Numbered from the stretch's first letter, positions 37,822-46,805 are shown. The stretch is 64,000 bases of DNA from Tautonia rosea (GCF_012958305.1 NZ_JABBYO010000006.1:248001-312000), one strand, 5' to 3'. The notes: a model not told the origin generated them from the sequence alone. Numbers and translations are program-made.

Positions 37822-38697
37822 TCAGGCCAGGAGCGGATCAGGGCAGGCATCTCGAACGGCGATGTCGAGGCATCGGGCGTCGGGGCGGTCCAAACCTTCG
37901 GCAAAGGCCATCAGGAGGGTCAGGTCCGCCAGCCGGTTCAGGCGTCTCGGCAAGCCCTCGGCGTGCAGATGCATGGCGCTCAGTTGCTCGTCGTCGAACA
38001 GCGGGAGTCGGGCTCCAGCCTTTTCCAGGCGACCCACGACGTAGGCCGCCGACTCCTCCTCGGTCATCGACCCGAGCGCGTAGCGGGCGGTCAGGCGATC
38101 GGCCAGGCTCGGCGGCAAGGTCAGCAGGACCTCAGGACTTCCCACGATCATCAGACGAAGATCTGGAGGCCCGGCACTGGAGAAGTTCTGGAGCAGACGG
38201 AGCGCTTCGAACGTCCCTCGATCGTCGATCAACTGGGCCTCATCGACGATCACCAGCACCGGCTTTCCCCGCGAGGCAGGCCCTGCAAGCTGGGTTCTCA
38301 AACGGCGGAGAGTCGCATGAAGGCCCGGAGCCTCGGCACCGGGAACGCGATGAAGACCATCCAGCTCATCGGCCAGGAAGGCGAGAAACTGGGGTGCAGG
38401 CATCGCTGGATAGGACAGGTGAATCGTCCGACCGCCGAGCTCCCGGGCAAGGCTTGCGGCCACCACCGTCTTGCCCGATCCGGGAGGGCCGAACAGCAAG
38501 ACCGGCCCCTGACCCTGCTCCAGGCCATAACGCAAACGCCGGCGGGCCGCGTCCCGGGTCGAGAGCGGTACCAGGACCTCTGTCGAAGTCGATTCGGCAA
38601 AGGGCAGGGCGGTCAGGCCGAAATGATCGAGGTACACGAGGAACTCCCGGAACGGTCGCAATCCGTCAGTCAACGGGCCGTCAAGGCCGTCCACCAC
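37822..38697 (-). CDS. ExeA/MshM-type AAA ATPase
   Basis: The 291-residue protein begins FLVYLDHFGLTALPFAES, the typical ExeA-family opening (YL.HFGL...PF). It carries Walker A GPPGSGKTVVAA (about residues 69-80), Walker B VLVIVDEAQ and a sensor-like LMIVGSPE. Such ATPases accompany type II secretion or polysaccharide export systems. It is the last gene of a three-gene minus-strand cluster (39976 to 37822), 24 bp after the BY-kinase-like gene, which suggests an exopolysaccharide role. Confidence 0.87.
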   Translation of the reverse strand: MVDGLDGPLTDGLRPFREFLVYLDHFGLTALPFAESTSTEVLVPLSTRDAARRRLRYGLEQGQGPVLLFGPPGSGKTVVAASLARELGGRTIHLSYPAMPAPQFLAFLADELDGLHRVPGAEAPGLHATLRRLRTQLAGPASRGKPVLVIVDEAQLIDDRGTFEALRLLQNFSSAGPPDLRLMIVGSPEVLLTLPPSLADRLTARYALGSMTEEESAAYVVGRLEKAGARLPLFDDEQLSAMHLHAEGLPRRLNRLADLTLLMAFAEGLDRPDARCLDIAVRDACPDPLLA

Positions 38698-38721
38698 GCC
38701 GGAATCAGGGCGGCTGGTGAC

Positions 38722-39522
38722 TTAGACGAATGTCTCGGCCAGGCCGAGCAGCGGGATGTTCCCGGCGTCCAGCACCTCCCGGGCGCGGAGCAAGGCCCGC
38801 TCGCCGGTCAGGGCCCGATGGGTCACGAGCACTGCCGCATCGACCGGACGGTGAAGAACCGCCGCCGAAAGGCCGGTGAACAGCGGGCTACCGTCGATCA
38901 GTATCAGATCATACGAACGCCTCAGACGGGCCATCATGCAGGCCCATCCCGGTTCCTGAAGGAACTCTCGGGGGCGAGCGACCGGGCCCCGGAGCGGCAG
39001 GATGCTGAGGTTGTCGTCGGGAACCTCGACAATGGCTTCTTCCAGCGGGACATTGTCCAGAACCACATCTTCCAGACCAACTCGCGGTTTCAGGCCGAGC
39101 AGTCGGGCGAGCATCGGCCCGCCGAGGTCGCCATCGACGACGAGCAAGCGCTGTGGCCGACGCGCAAGGGCTCGGGCGACGGTCAGAACCAGGGTGGTCC
39201 GTCCTTCGGCCCGATGGCAACTGGTGACGAGCAAGACCCGAATCTGATCACGATCTCGGGCCGCGATCAGATGATCGGCGAGGTGCTCGAACCGAGCGCC
39301 GTGCTCCCGCTCCAACGCTCGGACGGTGGCCGGCCAGGTCAAGGGCTGCGTCCGACGGCCGGGCACATGAAAGTGAGGGGGGGGAGGGACCGCCCCCGAT
39401 TCGCCGGGCGAATCGAGCGATCGGGCCTCGACGAGTCGCGAATCGCTCGGCGATCGACTCAGAGCGCGACCGGACGATCCGCGGTTGTACGCGTCGGCCA
39501 GGGCCTGATCAAGGTCTCGCAT
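38722..39522 (-). CDS. BY-kinase/CpsD-like P-loop ATPase with altered Walker A
   Basis: The 266-residue protein resembles the cytoplasmic kinase domain of bacterial tyrosine kinases for capsule or exopolysaccharide export: VLLVTSCHRAEGRTTLVLTVARAL (Walker A region), LLVVDGDLGGPMLARLLG (Walker A'), YDLILIDGSP (Walker B). The Walker A lysine is replaced by Arg (AEGRTT instead of GEGKTT), and no C-terminal Tyr cluster is present (it ends GLAETFV). It may be a pseudokinase or regulator. ATG 39522 is supported by AGGAGG. It overlaps the upstream gene by 14 bp. Confidence 0.85.
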   Translation of the reverse strand: MRDLDQALADAYNRGSSGRALSRSPSDSRLVEARSLDSPGESGAVPPPPHFHVPGRRTQPLTWPATVRALEREHGARFEHLADHLIAARDRDQIRVLLVTSCHRAEGRTTLVLTVARALARRPQRLLVVDGDLGGPMLARLLGLKPRVGLEDVVLDNVPLEEAIVEVPDDNLSILPLRGPVARPREFLQEPGWACMMARLRRSYDLILIDGSPLFTGLSAAVLHRPVDAAVLVTHRALTGERALLRAREVLDAGNIPLLGLAETFV

Positions 39523-39976
39523 GGCCGTGTTCCTCCTCGCCATCACCGTCGGATTCTCCCGGCAAAAGGTAGCCGGGAAAGGCGACCGGAAGCTGTTCGA
39601 CCCGATCGTCCAGAAGGGGCGAATCGACCGGGTCAAGAATGGGAACCTCCAGCTCGATCCCGAAGGGTTCGGAAACCGGGGGAAGCTCGTCTGCCACCTC
39701 GACCTCGGCCGTCGCGGACTCTCTCGACCAGACGGCAATCGCGGCCGAGACTGCGAGCAAGCCCATGAGCATCGTCAGCCCGACCAGCCGAACCTCTCGC
39801 CGGAGCCGTCGCCGAGGCTTAACGCTGGAGACCGGCCTCCTTGGGTTGACTCGCGAGCGATGAGGCCCCGAACCGGGCAGCGTGGGGACCTCGATCAAGA
39901 CCGGAGGAGCGACCACCCGGGAAGACGCCGATCGCGTGCTCACGGTCGTTTCGCGGACAAGGGGGCTTCCGATCAT
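39509..39976 (-). CDS. Single-pass membrane protein of the export cluster
   Basis: The 155-residue protein has a basic, Pro/Arg-rich cytoplasmic half, one membrane segment (about 68-84, GLTMLMGLLAVSAAIAVW) and an acidic outer half. It is first in the cluster and overlaps the kinase-like gene by 14 bp. It could be a membrane anchor for the P-loop protein, as Wzc-type kinases have, but no Wzz motif is seen. Function unknown. Confidence 0.72.
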   Translation of the reverse strand: MIGSPLVRETTVSTRSASSRVVAPPVLIEVPTLPGSGPHRSRVNPRRPVSSVKPRRRLRREVRLVGLTMLMGLLAVSAAIAVWSRESATAEVEVADELPPVSEPFGIELEVPILDPVDSPLLDDRVEQLPVAFPGYLLPGESDGDGEEEHGHARP

Positions 39977-40339
39977 CGGCGTGGCTCCGGTTGGGGGGCG
40001 TCGAGGTCGGTCCCTGTTCCGGTTCGAAGGCGAGCCGGAGCGGTTCGGGTGATGGTCTGGTTTTCATCCCCTGGTTTCGATGATCGTCCGGCCCCCTGGG
40101 TAAACTTGAACGACCATGCCGAGCGTAGGGGCGAATGCGAGTGACCCAAGGGGTTTTGAGGGATCAAGTGGATCGTTAGGTTTTGACGGCCGAGTTGCTT
40201 CTGAGCAAATCTCATCATGCGTTCGCGAGTTCCTCAACGGAAACGGCCTCCGTCCGGTCGCAAGGGGGACCGGACGGAGGCCGACGGGACGTTGCAAAGG
40301 CATTCGCGGGTCAGCCGGGACCAGAGGGGGCAGGAGGGC
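39977..40339. other. 363-bp gene-free interval with a strong hairpin
   Basis: Between two minus-strand genes. It holds the terminator hairpin at 40244-40283 and presumably the promoter of the export cluster. Nothing else was recognised. Confidence 0.5.
40244..40283 (-). terminator. Strong hairpin terminating the 40340-41923 transcript
   Basis: A perfect 16-bp stem (40244-40259 and 40268-40283, beginning CGGCCTCCGTCC) with an 8-nt loop. Read on the minus strand it is followed by TTTCCGTT, so it fits a factor-independent terminator downstream of the minus-strand gene. Confidence 0.82.
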
Positions 40340-41923
40340 TTAGCGAGCGAAAAGTCGAGAAAGCACTCCCCGTCGCGGAACCGGAGCACCAGGCAGATCA
40401 TTCTGCGGTCCAGAACCTGCGAGGTTGCCAAAGCCGGGGAAACCGCCTCCTGCGGGTCGGCCACTTCCCAGTCCTTCATACGAAGCAACCGGCTGGAACT
40501 GGGGAGGCGTTCCTGCCAGGCGTCCCCCAAGGTTGCCGCCATTGGCCAGGTCGAGCGATCGAATGTTCGCCTCGTTGACATAGGGGTTGTGCCCCTGCCA
40601 GCGGGTTTCGGCCAGTTCCAGCACGTTGAGCGGGGCATACATCGTGTCCCCTCGCACGGCGATCCAGTCAGACTGATAAGCCTTCGACTGGTCAATCTCA
40701 CCGTCGAGGCCATAAACGAGCGTGTACTCATAAATGGCCATGCGGGGCTTGGGATCGCTCTCGTTCAGATTCGAGCCGGTGTTGGCCTCGATCTCGACGA
40801 GCAATCGGACCGATCGCTCACCCTTGCCCGGCATCGCATAGTAGGTGGTTGTGATCTTGCCGATACCGTGGTTCCAAACCTCATTGGCAGTACCGTTGGG
40901 AGGAAAGGCCCTGAGGTTGCCGAGCAACGCCTGGCGACGGCCAACCACATGCTGCTCCAGCATGCGGTGGACCTGAGGGGCAAAACGATCCGTCTCGTCA
41001 GTCCCCGGACGAGGGGGACCAGCGGGGATGTCGGTCGCGAAGTCGCCAATCCGATGGTTCAGGTGGTTCTCACCCAACTCTGCCCAGAGGGCTTTGAGTT
41101 CATCGCGGGTCAGGCCGGAGCCGGGGGCCGGGACAGGCTCGTTCAACAGAATCGAAGAGACCGCCCCGCCGAGGCAGTGGCCTGGCCAACGGTTGATGTC
41201 CTGATTCTGCGCGTAAGAGCTTTCCCAGTTTCGTGCCCGGGTGTTGAACAACTGGTCATATTTCAAGAGGGGAGAGGGCGTGGCGTAGACCGTGCCGTCG
41301 GGACCCCTCCAGGTCAGGTCATCGTAGAGGTTTGGGAACCAGGTGGAGGTATCTCCCGCCGCGGGCATGGTTTCCAAAATGCCGTTCGGACCAGGAAGGA
41401 CAATATCCTTACCGGGGGCAATGTAGCTGCCCGGAGTGGCGACCAGGATATCGTCACCGTTCACATAGGTGGTGTCGACGCGACCGTTGCCGCCGGCCCA
41501 GGGCTCGTGAATCGAGTCTCCCTTGGTGGGCCAGTAGTAGAAATTCCAGGGTCTTCGAGCGGCTTCGCCCACCTGGACAAATTTCGTGGTGACGGTGTAG
41601 GCATCTTTGGCATCCGAAACGAGGAAGGTGTACCAGCCGTGCTGGTCGCGCCCGACCTCGCCCCCGTTGGTCCGCGGGCGGCCATCAGGGCCGACGATCC
41701 GATCGACCTTGCCGTCGTTGACCGTGATCGTCAATTGGCCGCCGTACCGAGTGGGAATGTAAACACCGTAATACCGATCCCCGCGTTGGTCGGACAGAGC
41801 GCCGCCCAGGGGAACTGGCTGCACCCGTTCCTGCGGCCCCGTCGCCCAGGACACAGATGGAATCGCCATGAGGGCGATCACGGCCCAGACCGCCGCCCCT
41901 CTGAGCCCGTTGCCGATACGCAT
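40340..41923 (-). CDS. Secreted protein, possibly transglutaminase-elicitor-like
   Basis: The 527-residue protein has a signal peptide (MRIGNGLRGAAVWAVIALMA, then VSWA). A mid-protein block NRWPGHCLGGAVSSILLNEP contains a Cys in a setting like the nucleophile of papain/transglutaminase-fold proteins. Conserved-looking blocks RRPWNFYYWPTKGDSIHEPW and HGIGKITTTYYAMPG follow. The tail is Gly/Pro-rich. The transglutaminase-elicitor idea is a resemblance only and unsure. ATG 41923 has GGAGG a short distance (4 nt) upstream. Confidence 0.75.
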   Translation of the reverse strand: MRIGNGLRGAAVWAVIALMAIPSVSWATGPQERVQPVPLGGALSDQRGDRYYGVYIPTRYGGQLTITVNDGKVDRIVGPDGRPRTNGGEVGRDQHGWYTFLVSDAKDAYTVTTKFVQVGEAARRPWNFYYWPTKGDSIHEPWAGGNGRVDTTYVNGDDILVATPGSYIAPGKDIVLPGPNGILETMPAAGDTSTWFPNLYDDLTWRGPDGTVYATPSPLLKYDQLFNTRARNWESSYAQNQDINRWPGHCLGGAVSSILLNEPVPAPGSGLTRDELKALWAELGENHLNHRIGDFATDIPAGPPRPGTDETDRFAPQVHRMLEQHVVGRRQALLGNLRAFPPNGTANEVWNHGIGKITTTYYAMPGKGERSVRLLVEIEANTGSNLNESDPKPRMAIYEYTLVYGLDGEIDQSKAYQSDWIAVRGDTMYAPLNVLELAETRWQGHNPYVNEANIRSLDLANGGNLGGRLAGTPPQFQPVASYEGLGSGRPAGGGFPGFGNLAGSGPQNDLPGAPVPRRGVLSRLFAR

Positions 41924-42529
41924 GTTGCCTCCCATCATTCCCGTCAAATTCCTTAGGTCGTCCCCGACTCCGCCCCGCCGATCCCGAACGAATCCATTCG
42001 CAGAATCGGGCGGACGCTCAGCGGCAGTGATTGCTCATTGGGTTTCGGTTCATCCTGAGAGGTCGATCAACGCAATTCTCGAGGCAACGGGGGGGAGATG
42101 GAGAACGTTCGTCATACCCCCTAAATTTCCCCCGCTTGTCATCTCTCCCCGATCATCGAATTACCTCATCCGAGGGCAAGTCACGGCCGATACCCAAGGT
42201 ACCACCCAGACGGAGGAAATCGAGAGGGGCCCTCATGGACGCGGGTTGGGCCGACTCTGTGACACTTAACGATTCCTGCCGTCGTCCCCGAAATCGAGGT
42301 GTTCTGAGCGGGAGACGTTCAAAACACTTCCGCCCAGCTTTGGAAGCGAAAGCGGTACAAGGCTGGGTGGCCGAACAGGCCAAGGAAGGCTTGTGACGGT
42401 TGAACTCTTTTTGATCGCTCGACGGGAAGGTCGGAGCGAAAATGGAGCGGGGAACTTGCTCACCGTAACCGATCGAGACGTCGACCGGAACGTATTGACT
42501 CGAATTACTTTTGCCTCGAGGTTATCGCG
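41924..42529. other. 606-bp divergent intergenic region with clustered hairpins
   Basis: Contains the candidate structured RNA at 42296-42439 (separate entry). The rest shows no gene-like frame. Confidence 0.5.
42296..42439 (+). ncRNA. Candidate structured RNA: four consecutive hairpins
   Basis: Hairpin 1: GAGGTGTT (42296-42303) pairs with AACACTTC (42323-42330), and inside it GAGCG (42306) with CGTTC (42316). Hairpin 2: CCCAGCTTTG (42333-42342) pairs with CAAGGCTGGG (42358-42367) and encloses a GC-GAAA-GC mini-stem. Hairpin 3: TGGCC (42368) with GGCCA (42378). Hairpin 4: TCGCTCGAC (42415) with GTCGGAGCGA (42430), one bulge. It lies upstream of the PAPAKV gene with no reading frame of note. 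It matches no RNA family I know; strand and boundaries are guesses. Confidence 0.35.
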
Positions 42530-43312
42530 ATGACCAAGGCTTTGGTCCTAGCACTTGCTCTGAGCAACGTGGGGACCGGGCATGGCGGCCACGAAATGGT
42601 TCACGCCAGTGCCCAGGTCGCCCCGGCGGCTCAGGCCCCCGCCAAGGTGTTGCCGGCCCCGCAGGCGCCGGCTAAGGTTGCCCCGGCTCCTCAGGCTCCG
42701 GCCAAGGTTGCCCCGGCTCCCCAGGCTCCGGCCAAGGTTGCCCCGGCTCCTGCGAAGGTGATGCCGGCTCCTCAGGCTCCGGCTAAGGTTGCCCCGGCTC
42801 CTCAGGCTCCGGTCAAGGTTGCCCCGGCTCCTGCGAAGGTGATGCCGGCTCCTCAGGCTCCGGCTAAGGTTGCCCCGGCTCCTCAGGCTCCGGCCAAGGT
42901 TGCTCCGGCTCCCCAGGCTCCGGCCAAGGTTGCCCCGGCTCCTCAGGCTCCGGCCAAGGTTGCCCCGGCTCCTGCGAAGGTGATGCCGGCTCCTCAGGCT
43001 CCGGCTAAGGTTGCCCCGGCTCCTCAGGCTCCGGCTAAGGTTGCCCCGGCTCCCCAGGCTCCGGCCAAGGTTGCCCCGGCTCCTGCGAAGGTGATGCCGG
43101 CTCCTCAGGCTCCGGTCAAGGTTGCCCCGGCTCCTCAGGCTCCGGCCAAGGTGGCTCCGGCTCCCCAGGCTCCGGCCAAGGTTGCCCCGGCTCCCCAGGC
43201 TCCGGCCAAGGTTGCTCCGGCTCCCCAGGTGGCCCCGGCTCCCCAGGCTCCGGTTAAAGTGGCCCCGGCTCCTCAGGTGGCTCCGGCTCCTCAGGCCCCG
43301 TACAAGGGCTGA
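42530..43312 (+). CDS. PAPAKV decapeptide-repeat protein
   Basis: The 260-residue protein is nearly all Ala, Pro, Lys, Val and Gln after a short N-terminus (MTKALVLALALSNVGTGHGG). The repeat APQAPAKVAP (30 bp at DNA level) recurs from about residue 27 to the end, with a higher-order variation in which APAKVM replaces one unit at intervals. Lys every ten residues gives a basic, extended polyproline-like chain. It is probably exported, but the N-terminus is a weak signal peptide. GAGG precedes the ATG. Function unknown. Confidence 0.75.
   Translation: MTKALVLALALSNVGTGHGGHEMVHASAQVAPAAQAPAKVLPAPQAPAKVAPAPQAPAKVAPAPQAPAKVAPAPAKVMPAPQAPAKVAPAPQAPVKVAPAPAKVMPAPQAPAKVAPAPQAPAKVAPAPQAPAKVAPAPQAPAKVAPAPAKVMPAPQAPAKVAPAPQAPAKVAPAPQAPAKVAPAPAKVMPAPQAPVKVAPAPQAPAKVAPAPQAPAKVAPAPQAPAKVAPAPQVAPAPQAPVKVAPAPQVAPAPQAPYKG
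42609..43303 (+). repeat. 30-bp tandem coding repeat
   Basis: Near-identical 30-bp units (GCTCCGGCCAAGGTTGCCCC and a CGGCTCCTCA-type remainder) are repeated in frame over about 700 bp within the PAPAKV gene. Units differ mainly at silent sites (T/C), with larger blocks duplicated, consistent with slippage or unequal exchange. Confidence 0.9.
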
Positions 43313-43347
43313 TTCGTTTCAAATGAATTGGACGAGTGCTCCGATTC

Positions 43348-43386
43348 AACGAAGCCATCCGCACTCGCGGATGGCTTCGTTCGTTT
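43348..43386 (+). terminator. Rho-independent-type terminator after the repeat gene
   Basis: A perfect 15-bp stem, AACGAAGCCATCCGC (43348-43362) and GCGGATGGCTTCGTT (43367-43381), with a 4-nt loop, followed by CGTTT. Confidence 0.85.
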
Positions 43387-43487
43387 CCGGGTGGGCAGAG
43401 ACCCCCACTGGCCCGGCGATTGGGCAGGGTTCTCGGGCTGAGGATTGAACGTGGTTTGTTGCCAATCCCGTTTCGGCCGAATTCAGT

Positions 43488-44627
43488 TTACGATGTCAGA
43501 TCCGTCTGCGAGTCTGGTTTCATGGCATCGTTGGTGTGCCATTCCGAGAACTCCTCAGCCTGTGTGTCATCCAAGGGGTGCCCGGTGGTTTCCGGAGCGA
43601 TGCAGACTCGACAGTGGTTGTTCTGACGACCTCGGCCGACCAGTTCTTCGAGATATCGGCCGACGTTCGGAATGGCCGGGCCTCGCACAACTCCGAATCC
43701 GCATTGTCGGGCAAGCCCCTGATAATTCAGAAGGCTACGACCGCCCACGAAGATCGGGGCACCGTGCAAGCTTTCCAGCTCGTCAAAGCGTTTGCGGATG
43801 TTGCGTGAGAGGCTGAGCGAGACTCCCACGGCAACTGGTTTCCAGCGATCGATCCCGCGTTGCACCTCGCGAATGGGCAAGTCTGCACCGAGAAACAGTG
43901 ATCGCCAGCCAGCCAGCTCCAGAGCCAGACTGAGCATCAAGGCGCCACCTTCATGCCGGTCTCCCTGCATGACGAACACAATGACACGGCCGAGGGGAGA
44001 GGAATTAGCTCGCTGAGCGTCATCCACCAGCGCGGCCAGTTTGCGAAGCAAGAACATGGTGGCAAGCCGTTCTTCAACGATCGAACAGTCGTTGCGGAAC
44101 AGCCGCTCGCCTGCTTCGGTCAGGGCAGGGGTGAGGATGGCATTGGCGATCTCGGCCGGAGCGAGGCCGGTGGTCAGGTGTTCGTAGATGACTTCGGCGG
44201 TGCGCGCATCGGCACGCTGGAGCGTGTCGATGAGTTCGGAGGTTCGCTGGCTGGTGACCGGAGGAGTCTGGTCGATCGGTGGCGGCGGGGGATGTCCCGC
44301 TCGTGCCTCGGCGATGTGCTGGGCAATGGAGCCACCGCACTGGCAACGCCGGGCAACCTGGCAAATCAGATCGACCTGCTGAGCGGGGTAACGCCGGTGG
44401 CCTGACTCGAGTCGCTCGGGCACGGGAAAACCATAGCGTCGTTCCCAGACCCGGAGCGTATGGCAACTCACGCCGCTGAGTTTTGATACGGCCGCGATCG
44501 AGTAATGGGCCTTGGAGAGAGGATCGGCCTTCACTCGTATCCGCCTCCCGTGGAGAGGGGCTTGAGATTGAGGGGGGGGCAACTGCAAGCCATCCCTCAT
44601 CCGTTCTTGCTCATCACAAGCGGTCAT
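43488..44627 (-). CDS. MerR-type HTH regulator with cobalamin-binding domain, photosensor motif lost
   Basis: The 379-residue protein has a MerR-type winged helix (SIAAVSKLSGVSCHTLRVWERRYGFP, about residues 43-68). A helical linker/bundle and a B12-binding Rossmann domain follow. The cobalamin lower-ligand motif DxHxxG is present as DRHEGG with His225. The CarH/LitR W-x9-EH motif that contacts the upper face of adenosylcobalamin is replaced: Leu176 for Trp and Arg187 for His. It may bind B12 but not sense light like CarH. ATG 44627 is chosen (GGGTGGG upstream); 44645 and 44600 are alternatives. Confidence 0.88.
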   Translation of the reverse strand: MTACDEQERMRDGLQLPPPQSQAPLHGRRIRVKADPLSKAHYSIAAVSKLSGVSCHTLRVWERRYGFPVPERLESGHRRYPAQQVDLICQVARRCQCGGSIAQHIAEARAGHPPPPPIDQTPPVTSQRTSELIDTLQRADARTAEVIYEHLTTGLAPAEIANAILTPALTEAGERLFRNDCSIVEERLATMFLLRKLAALVDDAQRANSSPLGRVIVFVMQGDRHEGGALMLSLALELAGWRSLFLGADLPIREVQRGIDRWKPVAVGVSLSLSRNIRKRFDELESLHGAPIFVGGRSLLNYQGLARQCGFGVVRGPAIPNVGRYLEELVGRGRQNNHCRVCIAPETTGHPLDDTQAEEFSEWHTNDAMKPDSQTDLTS

Positions 44628-45091
44628 TGACCCACCCAGTTGCACCCCTTCCGGATGTTACAGGGTGAGATTGCACAACAAGTTATGATCCGGGAAATCG
44701 GGAATCAATTCAAGAACGCCTTTGCCTGGATTCCGATTTTTTCGGGCCCGCCGCCCCAGGATGTGTTGATGCGTGAGTCGGCCTGCGTCGAGGGAAGGGA
44801 GACAGGATTCGGCGATTGGCGCTCCACGTCGACGACCGAAAACGGACGTTCCGGTCGAAATTTGCCCTCACCGGCATTAGCGCTTATCCAGGGGAGTGTT
44901 GCCCTGAAGCAACATGATTCGCCGTGCACGTTTTTCAAGGCAAGGAGTGAACTAGGTTGCTCTAAGAGGCGTGTTGAACAGATGACAGACGCCGTCGAGT
45001 GGGTATCGGAGGTGCCGCCGCGGCGGAGGCCTTGCTCAAAACGGTTTCTCAACGCTGCGTCTTGTTCTTCGGAGACGAAAGGATCACCCTG
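44628..45091. other. 464-bp divergent intergenic region
   Basis: Separates the B12-type regulator and the metalloprotease. A terminator-like hairpin, AATCGGGAATC (from 44696) with GATTCCGATT (44729-44738) and a T-run to 44742, lies on the plus strand well before the protease gene. That could mean a short leader or small RNA. Otherwise nothing is seen. Confidence 0.4.
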
Positions 45092-46597
45092 ATGTTTGGC
45101 AGCAAGATGCAACCCCATTGCACCGAGCGTCGGCACAGCTCCGCTGGCCGGAAGCCGCAGCTTGAGGGGCTGGAGCAACGCTTATTATTGTATTCGACCC
45201 TCGGAGGTCAGTGGGCTTACGGGAGCCGGATTACGTACAGCATTCCCGCAGACGGGACGGATGTGGCTGGTGTTCCGAACCAGATGCACCAGGCCATGGC
45301 CGACCGCGGGATCACCGAAGCGCAATGGAAGTTCGCGCTTCGCCGCGCGGCCGCACTGTGGCAGTCGGCTACCAACATCAACATGGCCGAGGTTCCCGAC
45401 TCGGGAGCCCCGATGGGTGTTCCGGGAAACCAGCAGAATGACCCTCGGTTCGGCGATATTCGCTTATTTGCCAAACCGATGGCGCCCGAGGCATTGGGTC
45501 AGGCGTTTTTGCCTCCGCCATTTCACGGGGGCACGCTTGCTGGCGACGTGGTGTTCAATAGCACGTCGACCTGGAACGTCGGCGCGAATTTCGACCTTCA
45601 AACCGTGGCGATTCACGAGATTGGCCATTCGCTCGGCCTTGGTCACTCTGAGTTCAGCACTGCAGTCATGTACGACACCTACAATGGTGTCAAGCAGGGG
45701 CTGACTTCGGACGACATCGCCGGGATTCGATCGCTGTACGGAGTTCGCCAGCACGACTGGGTCGATCAGTTCCAGAACAACCAGACGCCCTGGTCTGCGG
45801 TCAATATTTCCGGGTTAATCGACTCGAACCGGAAGGTCACGCTGTCGAACCTGGATCTCACGTCGAATCAGGATGAAGACTGGTTCTACGTTCAGGCGCC
45901 GAGCAATACGAGCGGCGAGATGATCATCACCATGCAATCGAAGGATCTCAGCTCGCTGAGTCCGCGGTTCATGGTTTACAACTCTGCCTTGCAACTGGTG
46001 GCCTGGACGGTTGCACCGAGTGCCGGGTCAACCTTCGGAGCGACGATTTCTCTGAAGTTTACCGGGGTTCCGGCCGGCACCGGTCTGTACATCAGGGCGT
46101 TGGGTTGGAACGGCTCGAATAGCGGGGTCAACGGCATTGGAGCCTACGCCTTGCAGGCCGATTTCAGTGGAGGTCCGATTCCCTCGGCCATCGTGTCGCC
46201 GCCGAACACAACGGTTCTCGAACAGCCGGATCAGGGAGGAGGCTTTATCAATCAGATGATCGCCTCGCCGGCTCAGGCTCGGGTGCCCTGGACTGAGGTG
46301 CTGGCCGCGCCTCCGTCACTCATCGCTCAAAACGTTGGGATGCAGGGCCTGATCCATCGCTGGGACGCTCAGCCCAGTCTGGAAGCGTCGTACGGCATCG
46401 TTGAGTTCGTCCAGCCGACCCGAGCGGCGGTCGCGCACTTTGCCCGCGCCGCCTTCTCGGGAGGAGCTCCCCTGTGGTTCACACAGGCGATTGACCGGGT
46501 CGTGGAACTGGACGACGGCGATCAACTGATGCCGGGCTCTGCGGCTCGGCGCTGGCAGTGGAAGGTGGAGGGGATCGGCCCGGTCGATCTTTCCTAA
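45092..46597 (+). CDS. Secreted matrixin-type zinc metalloprotease
   Basis: The 501-residue protein has the planctomycete N-terminal export-associated motif PQLEGLEQRLLLYS (about residues 21-34) and a metzincin zinc site, HEIGHSLGLGHS: ligands His175, His179, His185, catalytic Glu176. A later VMYDTYNG supplies the Met-turn, and LTSDDIAGIRSLYG ends the matrixin domain. Residues about 225-370 form a beta-rich domain like a bacterial pre-peptidase C-terminal domain. The ATG has AAAGGA nine bases upstream. It probably acts at the cell surface, next to another LEGLE-motif protein. Confidence 0.9.
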   Translation: MFGSKMQPHCTERRHSSAGRKPQLEGLEQRLLLYSTLGGQWAYGSRITYSIPADGTDVAGVPNQMHQAMADRGITEAQWKFALRRAAALWQSATNINMAEVPDSGAPMGVPGNQQNDPRFGDIRLFAKPMAPEALGQAFLPPPFHGGTLAGDVVFNSTSTWNVGANFDLQTVAIHEIGHSLGLGHSEFSTAVMYDTYNGVKQGLTSDDIAGIRSLYGVRQHDWVDQFQNNQTPWSAVNISGLIDSNRKVTLSNLDLTSNQDEDWFYVQAPSNTSGEMIITMQSKDLSSLSPRFMVYNSALQLVAWTVAPSAGSTFGATISLKFTGVPAGTGLYIRALGWNGSNSGVNGIGAYALQADFSGGPIPSAIVSPPNTTVLEQPDQGGGFINQMIASPAQARVPWTEVLAAPPSLIAQNVGMQGLIHRWDAQPSLEASYGIVEFVQPTRAAVAHFARAAFSGGAPLWFTQAIDRVVELDDGDQLMPGSAARRWQWKVEGIGPVDLS

Positions 46598-46604
46598 CCG
46601 GAAT

Positions 46605-46622
46605 CGCTCCCTTCCGGGAGCG
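46605..46622 (+). terminator. Short hairpin after the metalloprotease gene
   Basis: CGCTCCC (46605-46611) pairs with GGGAGCG (46616-46622), with a 4-nt loop and no T-run. Weak evidence for termination. Confidence 0.35.
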
Positions 46623-46805
46623 TCTCACGAAGTTCTCCCTTGAGGTCGGCTCCTCTTCGACAGAGGGGTTTCGTGAGAGTCATGTCGCTGCTTTGTGGGC
46701 GGAGCGAGTTCCCGCTCGTCCGGAACGTGCCCGAGGTTGTTCGTTCTGGCTCATTGATCGGCAAGCGAGCCACATTATCCCGATTCGCGATCTAAGGTTG
46801 GGTGA

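Noticed and set aside
35428-39768. A 1,446-codon open frame on the plus strand across several genes
   Set aside because: It is antisense to the nitrilase-family and ATPase genes, which have clear motifs. High GC makes stop codons rare in this frame, and its translation is Arg/Pro/Gln-rich with no domain.
42609-43303. Regular 30-bp repeats that could suggest a CRISPR array
   Set aside because: Repeats are contiguous and in frame, with no unique spacers, and encode the PAPAKV protein.
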